Of a stretch of DNA of 64,000 nt, positions 1-10,303 are shown piece by piece. A program made the translations under genes and the position numbers. The notes under the pieces were generated by a model that saw only the letters and a program-made list of their open reading frames with translations, was not told where the DNA came from and ran no database searches. The stretch is taken from positions 98,070,794 through 98,134,793 of the forward strand of contig OV277858.1 of assembly GCA_922989275.2 (NCBI GenBank), read 5' to 3'. Numbering within the stretch: position 1 is the first letter of the stretch; every line of letters starts with the position of its first letter. The DNA is from Gari tellinella (taxonomy: Eukaryota > Mollusca > Bivalvia > Cardiida > Psammobiidae).

Positions 1-177
1 AGAGGAAGTAAACTGAATAAACCAACATTTTCTCACTATTTCTGCACCAAATCTTATGGTGTTACTGCTCATTAGAATCGTCTCGAAGAGACGATTCTAA
101 TGACTTGTAACACCATAGGGTTTATTGCAGAAATAAAGATTTTAAATTTTGAAATACTCCCCTTATCTGGAGCTCTG
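1..177. mobile_element. 193-bp hairpin MITE (CAGGGCTCCAGATAAG family), left edge cut by window
   Basis: Palindromic core CATTAGAATCGTCTCGAAGA and its complement at 70-110, followed by the family's right arm ending ATCTGGAGCTCTG at 177. It ends 34 bp from the donor of BRPF exon 5. Confidence 0.8.
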
Positions 178-211
178 TTAATCAAAATGCTGATGATGAT
201 GTATACACTAC

Positions 212-340
212 CTCCTCCTTGTCCACAGGTTCTGTAAAGATTTGTCCAGTGTCCACCTCTACCAGCTCATCCAATAGACTTCTCAGTAAAAAGGCAAACG
301 GCTGCAGCTTCAGCTCCGTGGCCATCTGGTGCAGGCGTAA
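212..340 (-). CDS. BRPF1: BRPF coding exon 5: start of the bromodomain
   Basis: 43 codons, acceptor GTGTGTTTTTCAG at 341-342 and donor GAGGAG|GTAGTG at 212/211, phase 0. Protein reads LRLHQMATELKLQPFAFLLR then SLLDELVEVDTGQIFTEPVD, matching helix Z and the start of the ZA loop of a BRPF-type bromodomain (acetyl-lysine reader). The acetyl-lysine-binding Asn and the rest of the domain are outside the window. The exon sits between two copies of one hairpin transposon family: 34 bp from one on the donor side and 47 bp from another on the acceptor side. Its acceptor and first 13 or so bases are duplicated 190 bp upstream (decoy at 530/531). Confidence 0.9.
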
Positions 341-387
341 CTGAAAAACACACACAAAACAACAACGTCTTAAATATGTTCGTAATC

Positions 388-516
388 CAGGGCTCCAGAT
401 AAGGGAAGCATTTCAGAAACTAAAATCATTCTTTCTGCATTAAACCCTATGATGTCACAACTCATTAGAATCGTCTCTTCAAGATGATTCTAATGAGATG
501 TAACACCATAAGATTT
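388..516. mobile_element. 193-bp hairpin MITE, right part lost at a duplication junction
   Basis: Starts CAGGGCTCCAGATAAGGG, runs through the core hairpin (about 455-500) and stops at 516, where sequence switches to a copy of the BRPF exon 5 acceptor. Confidence 0.8.
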
Positions 517-555
517 TGGTGCAGGCGTAACTGAAAAACACACAAGTCTTAAATA

Positions 556-734
556 CAGTAAAACCTCGCTATTGCTACCATTAAAACAAAGGCTAATTGA
601 TTGTATAATAGACAGGTGACAGCTGAAAGCAAGGTGACAGTGAAACAGAAAGCTTTTGTCACCTTGCTTTAAGCAGTCACCTTTTGTAAACACCATAATA
701 ATTAACATAATTTAGCGGTAGAGAGGTTTTACTG
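556..734. mobile_element. TA-flanked hairpin MITE (CAGTAAAACC family)
   Basis: Ends CAGTAAAACCTCGCTATT and GTAGAGAGGTTTTACTG are inverted repeats flanked by TA on both sides (554-555, 735-736). An internal inverted pair, CAAGGTGACAG / CACCTTGCTTT, forms the hairpin. Inserted inside the duplicated segment upstream of BRPF exon 5. Confidence 0.8.
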
Positions 735-747
735 TATGTTTGTATTT

Positions 748-939
748 CAGGGCTCCAGATAAGGGAAGCATTTCAGAAACTAAAATCTTTCTTTCTGCAT
801 TAAACCCTATGGTGTCACAACTCATTAGAATCGTCTCTTCAAGGTGATTCTTATGAGACGTAACACCATAAGATTTGATGTTGAAATAGTGAGAACCTGT
901 TGGATTTGTTCAATTTACTCCCTCTTATCTTGAGTCCTG
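748..939. mobile_element. 193-bp hairpin MITE
   Basis: Full-length copy from CAGGGCTCC to TGAGTCCTG with core hairpin at about 812-870. Its left half is the second member of the local duplication that also made 388-516. Confidence 0.82.
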
Positions 940-1188
940 TTACTTTATCAAAGGAATATAAGGAACAAATATAATATATTATGTGGTAAAAGGTATTCCT
1001 ATGGGAGAACAGTAAAGTGGCCATAATATGAAGCAGCATGGAGCCCTTTACATTACATAACTGCTTTATATGAGGTAAATATAAAGCAGAAAGCTCCTAA
1101 TGGATTAAGCTGTTGACTTTTTCCTACATTTTGCAGTCACCTGTATAATAAATCATCTTCATTTGAGTGGCAACTTAAAAAGTAAAGC

Positions 1189-1454
1189 TTAACCCATTAC
1201 TCAGTAGTTACACATTTTAAAATGTTTTATTTATTCCTCCACTGAAGAAAATACTTCCAGTTATTACAGTCACAAATATAAATCATAAGGAACATTTTCT
1301 ATATTCTGGCAGATGGTAGCTTAAAGCAGGCTGAAAGTGAAACAGACTCATGTGCATTAAGGCACATTCTGCTTTACTTAAGAAAAACTTTCAACCTGCT
1401 TTAAGTGATCACCTATCTTCAATACTAGAAACAAGCTCTGGAGTTATGGGTTAA
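1189..1454. mobile_element. TTAA-flanked hairpin MITE, family 1
   Basis: TTAA at both ends, TIR CCCATTACTC / GAGTTATGGG, and a central inverted repeat AAAGCAGGCTGAAAG / CTTTCAACCTGCTTT. Size and TTAA duplication are piggyBac-like; no coding capacity. Confidence 0.8.
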
Positions 1455-1851
1455 ATTTGCTTTATTTTTCTATTCTAAAATCTCGAAACTGTTTTTTTTT
1501 ATAACATTAGTCTTCATTAATGCCATGTTTCTATTCTGATGCATAGATGCCATTGGATGGTAAACGGATGTTTGATCGTTGGCAAGCACATTCAACACTT
1601 GCGTTTCTTGCCTCTGAATTAGCCATGTTGAAACACTGACTTTATGATACAGAGGCTCTGATTGCAGTCAAGATTGCTCCAAGTCGACTGTTATTAGATA
1701 TGCAAAGATTTTATCACAACATTCATACTTCATTGATTGAATTGTAAGTGTATATACTATATAAACGCCCATTTACTATGCACAGTGCAAACAATGTGCA
1801 ACCAAGGAAAATAATATTTAAAAATTCTTTAGCAAGTCTCAGCAGATTGTG

Positions 1852-3124
1852 TAAACCATTACGCCAATAAATACGCCTTTTTAGGCCTTTAATGAATTCC
1901 TCAACTGAAGAAAATAGTTTTTCGTAATACAGGCATGTACAGTCCAAACTCGTTAATCCAAACTCGCTTTAACCGAAATTCTCGTTAAACCAAATTTTTC
2001 TCCCGGTCCCGATCTTTCCCCTTCTTATTCTATATAAATCAACTCCGCTTTATCCAAATTTCGTTTATCCGAATTTTCCGTTAATCCGAAGTATTAATCT
2101 GGTCCCTGTGAAAAGACTTACCCTCAAATTGACACGCTTAATCCGAAGTGCAATTTTCACACCTCGATCGGTGTCAGACTGGTCATAATTACCTGAGACC
2201 ATACCGTCACCAAACACTCGCAAAAACTAATTACACCGCCTAAAGACTTGCAGTATTGGCCAATTAAACACATTTATATCCAATAGTAACTGTAGAGATC
2301 TTTAAAAACACAAGCGGAAGGTGTTGACATACGTTGCTCAAATGTTTGTAACCATATTCTTCTTTGCGATATTGAAATCGCTTCTTCACTTTGAACGCTG
2401 TGTGTACATGTACGTACGTAAATCGTTTACAAATGCGGAAAAAGTATTATCGCCGTTTTTCGAAGTTTCAAGCTTTTGTTACGATTTAATATTTATGACA
2501 TAAATGTATTAGATAAATTATAATGTATTTCATGATTTGTGTTATCAAAACCGTTGTCGTAAAACGTGCCGTTTTGTTCATGTATCTAGTGTGTAATGTC
2601 TTTATGAATACACATATGGGTACCGACGCGTATGTCCGTAAGTAGCAGAGAGTAAACAGAGGTTGTGTTTAGTTGGTTTCATTAACTGGATTATGGGATT
2701 AAACAAAGTTATCAAATTTAAAGCACATCATTATTATTGCATAAGTATTAAGCCAAAACAAAAAAAATAACTTTTTTTACGTATTTGCATTAACTGAAAA
2801 GAAATATTACGGGAAGGACACCCTATCAAAAACGATGACCGGAGATGACAAAGTTGATACAAGGTGACTGTAATCGATCCAATCGCTTAATTCGTACTCC
2901 CGTTAATCCGAATTATTTTTCTTGGTCCCATGAAATTCGGATTAACGAGTGTGGACTGTATATGCACCATAAAAAAATATGTTTTTATTGTAGCAGATAA
3001 AATCTTCAGGCAGGCTGAAAGTAATGCAGAATGTGCCTTAAGGCACATTCTGCTTTACTTTCAACCTGCTTCAAGTGATCACCTGTCTTCAAAACTAGAA
3101 ACAGGCTATGGGGTAAAGGATTAA
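1852..3124. mobile_element. TTAA family-1 MITE split by a Tigger-like insertion
   Basis: 1852-1939 carries the family's right-end sequence (CGCCTTTTTAGGCC, CTCAACTGAAGAAAATAG), which resumes at 2961 (GCACCATAAAAAAATATG) through the core hairpin 3005-3070 to GGGGTAAAGGATTAA at 3124. Removing 1940-2960 restores a normal copy. Confidence 0.75.
1940..2958. mobile_element. Tigger/pogo-like non-autonomous element
   Basis: Inverted ends CAGTCCAAACTCGTTAATCC and its counterpart ATTAACGAGTGTGGACTG, flanked by TA (1938-1939, 2959-2960). Subterminal copies of the motif GTTAATCCGAA occur at both ends. CAGT termini with TA duplication are typical of the pogo branch of Tc1/mariner. No transposase frame is visible in about 1 kb. 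Confidence 0.78.
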
Positions 3125-3189
3125 ATAATCATCCTTAACTCATTAAACCATAGTGTGTAAGTCTACATTTGGTTTTTGAAGACAGGTGA

Positions 3190-3477
3190 CCACTGTTTTT
3201 GAAGACAGGTATCTATGGAGTAAAGGGTTAAACACAATTGCATGTAAATAGTTTGCACTTTTGCTAATAGAGGAAGGGGTAAACCCATTCCCCTATAGCC
3301 TGTTTCTAGTTTTGAAGATAGGTGGTCAATTAAAGCAGGTTGAAAGTAAAGCAGAATGCGCCTTAAGGCGCAATAGAAAATATTTCTTTAATTTTCTTAT
3401 GATACATGTTCATGAATTGGAACTATTTTCTTAAGTGCAGGAATAAATTAGAGGCGTAAAAAGGCATATGGGGTTAA
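3190..3477. mobile_element. TTAA family-1 MITE fragments (two, adjacent)
   Basis: 3190-3231 is an arm (GAAGACAGGT ... AGTAAAGGGTTAA). 3280-3477 is a fuller copy from TAAACCCATTCCCC to ATGGGGTTAA whose hairpin is half deleted after GCGCCTTAAGGCGC. Confidence 0.65.
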
Positions 3478-3888
3478 AGGAGATTTTCCCCGACATGTTT
3501 CTGGCAAAGCCGTGGAGTAAACGTTCTCATGAGGTTTCCCAGGTCAGGTAAGCACTGGATGTCTGTTGCTGTGTAAAACTCCTGACACAATTTCACCTCA
3601 ACATCAATTCATCCAGATTAATTGCAAAAACAGATTTTCTAGTAATTTGTTGTGGAGCTCCTCTGTCCAAGGAATTCATCTCGCACTGGAGGAAACTATG
3701 GCTTCCAACAGGTGCTTGAAACGAATACCTCTAGAAAGCATTACCGTATTTCACAGGCAGGCACTTCTTGACTCATGTTGTCAAATCCTAATTCCTTTGA
3801 ACAAAATAGTGTTTAAACTTATCCATATCACCTAAAATCAACAGTGTTTAAGCCATATATGAGCTTTCTGTTGTACTTTCATTTTGCT

Positions 3889-4090
3889 TTAACCCATTGT
3901 CCCATAGCTTGTTTCTAGTTTTGAAAAGGCACATTCTGCTTTAATTTCAACCTGCTTAAACCTACCACCTGCTAGAATATAAAACATAGTTCTATCATAC
4001 ATATTCGTAATTGTATAATTTGGAACTTTTTTCCTCAGTGGAGACATAAATTAAAGGCGTAAAAAGCGTCTTTATGGGGTAATGGGTTAA
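3889..4090. mobile_element. TTAA family-1 MITE with internal deletion
   Basis: TTAACCCATTGTCCCATAGC to GGGGTAATGGGTTAA. One arm of the core hairpin is deleted, so only CATTCTGCTTTAATTTCAAC remains. Confidence 0.75.
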
Positions 4091-4800
4091 TCTGCCATCT
4101 GTATTCAACATAATCAGTGAATATTTGTTGCACTTGCATGGAGATGTAGGGAGAAGCCCTCTGACATTTTTCTGTGGAGGCGGTGTCAAGATCCAGCTAT
4201 TGGTCTATTTTCAATTTTTCACACAAAACAACTTTTAATTTGTGAATAGAATCAGGATTTTAAACCATTGCTGCACAGTTGAGTTCATTCACTTTAAGCT
4301 AAAATTATGTTTACGAAACTGACCCAGCCAAGCTCAGGCGTTAATACGCTGATAAACCGCAGAAACATGTCGTTCATGTCTTACATTGTCATTTGATGCA
4401 AGTTTTGGCTGTGTTATTTCAGTATTGTCAATCTAGCATAACTGTTCATTCTTTAGGTAAACATACTGTATCTTAGTTCATAATCAGGAGAAAATAAATG
4501 ACTTTCATTCACAAGTATTACTCACAGGGTACATGTAATGACTTGCAATTAAATAGTGTTAGGTTAAATCACTTCTGGGCCTCATTAGTTACAGCAAAGA
4601 TGCTATCTGCTTTGTACCACCCCCTTTTACCCACCGTATCACTAGTGTTTCTGGATCATTACACAGAAATATGTTCAATACAGGCACACACAACAGGGCC
4701 TATAAGTCTCTTTCCAAGCATGGTTTGATATGTATGATTAAATCATACCAGTCCTGTTAACAGTTATATATTCATGTCTGTCTGCTCATAGTTACATACA

Positions 4801-5057
4801 TTATCCCTTTACTCCATAGCCTGTTTCTAGTTCTAAAGGCAGGTGACCACTTAAAATAGGTTGAATGTAAAGCAGAATATACTTTTACTTATAAGACACA
4901 TTCTTCTTTACTTTCAGCTTGCTTTAAGCTAATCATTTTCTAGAATATAAAAAATACTTCTTATGATACAATATATTCATATACATTGAAACTATTTTCT
5001 TCAGTGGAGGAATAAATAAAATGTGTTAAAATATGTATCTATCGGGTAATGGGTTAA
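4801..5057. mobile_element. TTAA family-1 MITE
   Basis: From TTATCCCTTTACTCCATAGC to GGGTAATGGGTTAA, with a decayed core hairpin (4855-4930). Confidence 0.72.
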
Positions 5058-5661
5058 CCCGTTTCCCATAGAAATTTCTTGTCACACTTTTACTTATTTA
5101 TTGTAAGATTGTTCTTGTTTGTGATATCGTACCATGTCCTGAGAAAGAGCAATACAGTACCCCCTCCCTACAGTGGCCCTTCCAATAACGATTCCCTTCA
5201 TACAACAATGAGGGGAAAGATAACTATTCTAACACTTTCACTCCTGCAATATTGTCTCTATTGTTGTCTGCTGGCATTGTTTCTCAAAGTAACATATGAG
5301 TGGACTTTTTGACAGAATAAATATAATGATGAGTGACAAACAGCTTGAAACCTGACCACACGGCGTTGTGCAGCATCTGATCTGGATTAAAGCTGTTTAC
5401 AAATCTAAGCCAATGTCCCTTTCTTTATCAAATCCCTCCAAACAACACACACACAATCTTTATCTCTTATTGGGTGTTGTTGTAGAGAGGGAGCAGTGCA
5501 AGTGACTATTCAGATATCCTGAAAAACAACTGAAAATACAGTCAAACCTAATAACCTATATCGAGCTTTACAGTAAAACATTGCCCATAAACAGGTTCTT
5601 GTATAGTTTGATGCTAAATGCAGGATATAAATAATGCAGAAAGCTCCTACAGGAGCTAAAC

Positions 5662-5865
5662 CAGGGCTGCAGATAAGGGGAGTATTTCACTAACTAAAAT
5701 CTTAATTTCTGCATTAAACCCTATGGTGTTACCGGTACTACTCATTAGAATCGCCTGGAAGGGACGATTCTAATGAAGTAGTAAGACCATAATTATGATT
5801 TGGTGCTGAAATAAGTAAGAAAATGTTGGATTTGTTCAGTTTACTACCTCCTATCTGGAACCCTG
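5662..5865. mobile_element. 193-bp hairpin MITE
   Basis: CAGGGCTGCAGATAAGGG to CTATCTGGAACCCTG with the core hairpin at about 5735-5790; slightly longer than other copies because of small insertions. Confidence 0.78.
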
Positions 5866-6186
5866 GAGAAACCTTTGTTATGGTTTTTGTGGAAAAGTGG
5901 TTTATTGAAATTCCTATTCCAATCAGCAAACAGTGTAGACTCTGACCAGACACACATAATCAGAGTCTACACTATATGCCTATGTCCCTTTTAAGGTACG
6001 GTACGCTAGGCACAAATGAGTTAATGTCTTTCTCATGACTGACCTGGCAACCAATAATGAATTTAGATATGAACAAAAAACGTGTCTTTCACCTTTAATT
6101 TACCCAGATTTGTTGCATATACAGTGAAACCCTTTTAAACCGAACATGTGTTGGGTCCAGTTGGGACAACATAAATTTCCGGTTAA

Positions 6187-7080
6187 GAGGGGTTTCCAGT
6201 TCAGAGAGTTTTAACTCATTACCCAATAATTTAATAAAGTTTGTTTTCATTACATTTGGTTAGCTGAGATTGGCTGTAATTTTTGTTTCATAACTCCATG
6301 AAAAAAATAAAATTCAGGCCACGCCTTGTCAGGACTACTTTCCCTTAGTCCAACTGCTCTTCACAAGCGCTGCATGAAGCAGGATGCCAAATGACTTCAT
6401 TGACGTCGGCGTTACTACATAACAACGTTGCGTTTTGGCGGAAAATATATATGGCGGAGAGACAACCTACGTTTTAAAAGCGTTAAAAAAGAACATTCGC
6501 GTCAGATTCTCTATTTAAATACTTTCTTAAATTCAGAAATGATATTAAATTATAAGGAATAATTCGGAATATTTATTGTATTCATGGAGGTATAAAAAAA
6601 AAACCTGGTCACACTTTTGTATGAAATCGCTTCGAGGGGTTTCCAGTTCAGAGAGTTTTAACTCATTACCCAATAATTTAATAAAGTTTGTTTTCATTAC
6701 ATTTGGTTAGCTGAGATTGGCTGTAATTTTTGTTTCATAACTCCATGAAAAAAATAAAATTCAGGCCACGCCTTGTCAGGACTACTTTCCCTTAGTCCAA
6801 CTGCTCTTCACAAGCGCTGCATGAAGCAGGATGCCAAATGACTTCATTGACGTCGGCGTTACTACATAACAACGTTGCGTTTTGGCGGAAAATATATATG
6901 GCGGAGAGACAACCTACGTTTTAAAAGCGTTAAAAAAGAACATTCGCGTCAGATTCTCTATTTAAATACTTTCTTAAATTCAGAAATGATATTAAATTAT
7001 AAGGAATAATTCGGAATATTTATTGTATTCATGGAGGTATAAAAAAAAAACCTGGTCACACTTTTGTATGAAATCGCTTC
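6187..7080 (+). repeat. Perfect 447-bp tandem duplication
   Basis: 6187-6633 and 6634-7080 appear identical by eye, including a run of ten A's (6594-6603 and 7041-7050). The unit begins GAGGGGTTTCCAGTTCAGAG and includes the left end of a TTAA family-1 MITE. The second copy is followed by an inverted copy of its own last 70 or so bases (7081-7155). Confidence 0.85.
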
Positions 7081-7151
7081 GCGGTTTCATACAGTGTGAC
7101 CAGGTTTTTTTTTCATACCTCCATGAATACAATAAATATTCGAATTATTCC

Positions 7152-7697
7152 TTAAAGCGACTCGCAACCAGATGGTGCATTAAAAATAGTAATTTGTAAA
7201 TATGTGTCAAACGCTTATATAAATGGTAAAGAATTAGTTTAGGATAAGAAATTCTGTTTAAAAAAATGTATTTCAATAAAAAAAAAATATTGGTCTCTGG
7301 TGGGATTCGAACCCGGGGCCCGGCATTGGCTGACAGAAGGCAAAATAGGGGAAACCGCTTAGACCAATGGACCACGGAACCATCCGTTTATCTCTGATCG
7401 ATTTAACGTATTTCAATGTGTAGCGATCGAAAGTGCATACAACTTCCTAATTCGGCTCGTGTTTATGTCTGAGCCCGTGTAGAGAAGCAACAACAACAAC
7501 TATACCGTCTACTAGTCGGTATAGAAAAACGATGGAAAATATCTAAAAATCTAAGATTCGGTGACGATTCTTGAGACTTTTTTTGGACTGATCATATTTT
7601 TTTAATGTCAGAAGCCAAATAATGCCACAAATTTGCTTTTATTTGAGTATTTTATTTTATTTTGACAAGTACACCATCCGGTTGCGAGTCGCCTTAA
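7152..7697. mobile_element. TTAA-flanked 546-bp element carrying a tRNA-like sequence
   Basis: TTAA at 7152 and 7694 with TIR AGCGACTCGCAACCAGATGG and complement of GGCGACTCGCAACCGGATGG, about 85% identical over some 28 bases. Inside is a tRNA-like sequence with Pol III boxes. Its right TTAA is shared with the next element. Confidence 0.7.
7291..7384 (-). tRNA. tRNA-like sequence / SINE head (probable pseudo-tRNA, class II, Leu-like)
   Basis: On the minus strand an A box (TGGTCTAAGCGG), a B box (GGTTCGAATCC) 41 nt later and a run of ten T's within about 5 nt of the 3' end form a complete Pol III unit. The total length (about 94 nt) and A-box wording fit a class II tRNA such as Leu. Acceptor and T-stem pairing is poor (about 4-5 of 7 and 3 of 5 pairs), so I regard it as a pseudo-tRNA or SINE head rather than a working tRNA. 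Confidence 0.5.
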
Positions 7698-7860
7698 GGG
7701 TGTATCAATGTCATAAGCCAATTTTTCAAAGTATTTAACTTTTTTTCTAACATTGTTTTTTTGGAAGAGCTGTTTAAGATGAATGAAAAAATGAAAAAAA
7801 ATATATATGGTGGTGTCCTTGTTTTTGAGCTACAGCGATTTGAAAAAGGTATGTCAAAGG

Positions 7861-8490
7861 ACTGAGTTCACTAAGGGGTGAAATTGGCCCCATTTCAGAT
7901 TTCACCAAAAATATCACAGTTTGATGCTGGTGGTGGATAATGAAAGAAAACAACTTTTTTTGCTCGATAATCAAGATCATGTTGCCATAGCAACCATTTT
8001 CATTTGCTCATCTAAAATTACGTTTTTAATCAATTATTGAGCATATTATCACTGGAACATTATTTTATCAACTTTAAAATACAAAGATATGATATAGCTT
8101 TAGCAAAGTTGAAAACCTCAACATTAACGGCAAAAAATAAAGATACTGTTACCATAGCAACCAGCAAAAATTAGTATAGAAAAACATGTCTCTCTATATA
8201 TCGGCTCAATTTCCGATTTAAGTTCACTAAGGGGTGAAACTGGTCCCGTTTCAGATGTTACCAAAAATATCACAGTTGGATGCTAGTGATGGATAATGAA
8301 AGATAATACAGATTGTGTTGCCATAGCAACCATTTTAATATACTCATATAAATTCACGTCTATCATCAATTATTGAGCATATCGTTATTGGAACATGTAT
8401 TTTGAGAACCTTAAAATACAACAATATGATATAGCATTAGCCCAGTTGAAAATCTAAAAAAACTAAAGATACTGTTGTCATAGCAACCAG
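7861..8490. repeat. Two diverged tandem repeats with X-box-like palindromes, left of the nested element
   Basis: Units start at about 7867 and 8225 (CACTAAGGGGTGAAA) and contain the 15-mer GTTGCCATAGCAACC or one-base variants at 7981, 8148, 8317 and 8474. A third unit lies at 9668-10060, split off by the 1-kb element. Confidence 0.75.
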
Positions 8491-8571
8491 CAAAATAACC
8501 TGACTCTATATATATATTTTTAAACATGTGTTGTAATTTAATTTTACAGTGACACCAATACAACATGATAT

Positions 8572-9582
8572 CCCGGCTGTACTTTTTCCTAGGTTTTATG
8601 AAAAAAAAACATGGAAAAAACCACGGAGTATTCGGACGGTCATATTACAAAAACCTTGGAAAAAAGACGAAAAAACCTTAGAAAATACAAGACCTTGGTT
8701 TTTACATGGTTTGACAAAATACCTCGGAAAAGTTTACGAGGAATCCTTGTAAAATATTTAATTTCCAAGGAAACCACGGAAACAAAAAATCCTCGGAAAA
8801 GTTTACGAGGAATCCTTGTAAAATATTTAGGAAAAAACCATGGAAATATTAGAACCATTTTACGTGGTTTCGACAAAATACCATGGAAAAGTATATATAT
8901 AAGAGGAATAGTTAACTACTAGTGGGTGGGGTACCACATGCTTTTGTTTGTATCATGTAAATATCCAAAATATATTATGATCATGATAAAATTGTATTTA
9001 TGTAAGTTATGTAACTTACCATGAATCTTTTGTCAGGAGTCTGAACTGGTTTGGAGTCTTTAATTTTTGCCACATTCCCATATCTCTGACCTCTGATTGT
9101 TGTGAGCTGGTGTCCTGGGTGTGTATAATATTCACTGTTTTGTGAAACTTACAATTGTAGCAAATATTACTCATATTTATAATTCACTAAGTTGTACTTC
9201 CAAGGTTTTTCCGTGCTGGAAAATGTCTAAGTACAATTTTTACGAGGTGCAAATTGTTTAAGTTATTATTTTACAAGGATTTTCCGTGCTAAAAAATGGT
9301 TAAGTTCTTATTTCCGAGATTGTTCCGTGTTTATTTTTGCCAAAGTCCAATTTTTCCGAGCTTTTGCCAAGGTTTAAAGAGTTTCCAAGGTTTTTTCTTG
9401 ATATTTACGTGGTTTTTTTGTTCATAAGCATGCATAAACCATGGAAATTTTGGTGACTAAACAAAAACCTTGGAAATTGATACGAATAACCATGGAACTT
9501 TTAGAATTCCATGTAAATTCCACGTAAATTATTCATATTCCATGGAAATTTTACACTGAACCTTGGAAAAAGTACAGCCGGG
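8572..9582. mobile_element. CCCGGCTGTAC-TIR element, copy A
   Basis: Inverted ends CCCGGCTGTACTTTTTCC (8572) and GGAAAAAGTACAGCCGGG (9582), flanked by AT on both sides. The interior is almost wholly made of CCATGG, CCTTGG, CCACGG and CCTCGG words next to A- or T-runs, with an internal near-duplicate (GGAAAAGTTTACGAGGAATC at 8726 and 8798). No coding frame. Superfamily unknown to me. Confidence 0.75.
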
Positions 9583-10188
9583 ATGTACGAAACATGACAC
9601 ATCCATGATAGATTATCATATTAAGAGTAACATGTGTTGCTATGGTAACCAATACAACGACTTCTTACTGAATATAGGTTCACTAAGGGGTGAAATTGGT
9701 TCATTTTAGATTTCACCAAAATATCCCAGTTGGATGATGGTGGTGGATAAATGAAATCAAATATTAAATATATTCTTGAAAATAAAGATCATGTTGCCAT
9801 AGCAACAAGTTTAATATACGGTACATGTACTCTTCTACTATCACATTTTTATCAATTACTGCGCACTACACATCATCATTCAAATATGTATTTTGATAAC
9901 TTTGAAATGCTAAAATATGAGATAGCATTATCAAAATCGAATACCTCATCACGAACGAAAAATGAAATTATGTTACCATAGCAACAACAAACTTTACTAT
10001 AGAAACTTGTATCTCTATATAATTATTTTAATATGTCTTGTTGTAATTTAATTTTACAGTGACACCAATACGACAGGAAATGTATGAAACATGGCTTATC
10101 CATGGCACACACATCTGCTGGTTTGACAGCGTAATAGCGTAGCTTTTGGTTCAAATTCCCCCACCAGATTTACAGTTTTTTCTTGTTT

Positions 10189-10303
10189 TAAATATGAGCA
10201 CAGTTGTCGACAATCTTGATTTTCAAGCCATTTAATCCTTATTACATAAGAAATGTACTGCTGAAATTTCTTGACTGTCGACGACTGTGCTCATATTTTA
10301 AAT
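10189..10303. repeat. Inverted repeat, about 27-bp arms
   Basis: AAATATGAGCACAGTTGTCG (10189) pairs with CGACTGTGCTCATATTT (ends about 10303) around a 60-bp loop. Possibly another small foldback element. Confidence 0.55.

Noticed and set aside
8549..8922. Overlapping open frames on both strands rich in Lys and Arg
   Set aside because: Produced by the CCATGG/AAAA word structure of the TIR element at 8572-9582; low complexity, not protein-coding.
10110..10180. Possible Pol III unit with B box GGTTCAAATTCCC and T-run
   Set aside because: The A box is weak, spacing is short and no cloverleaf forms; not better than chance in AT-rich sequence.
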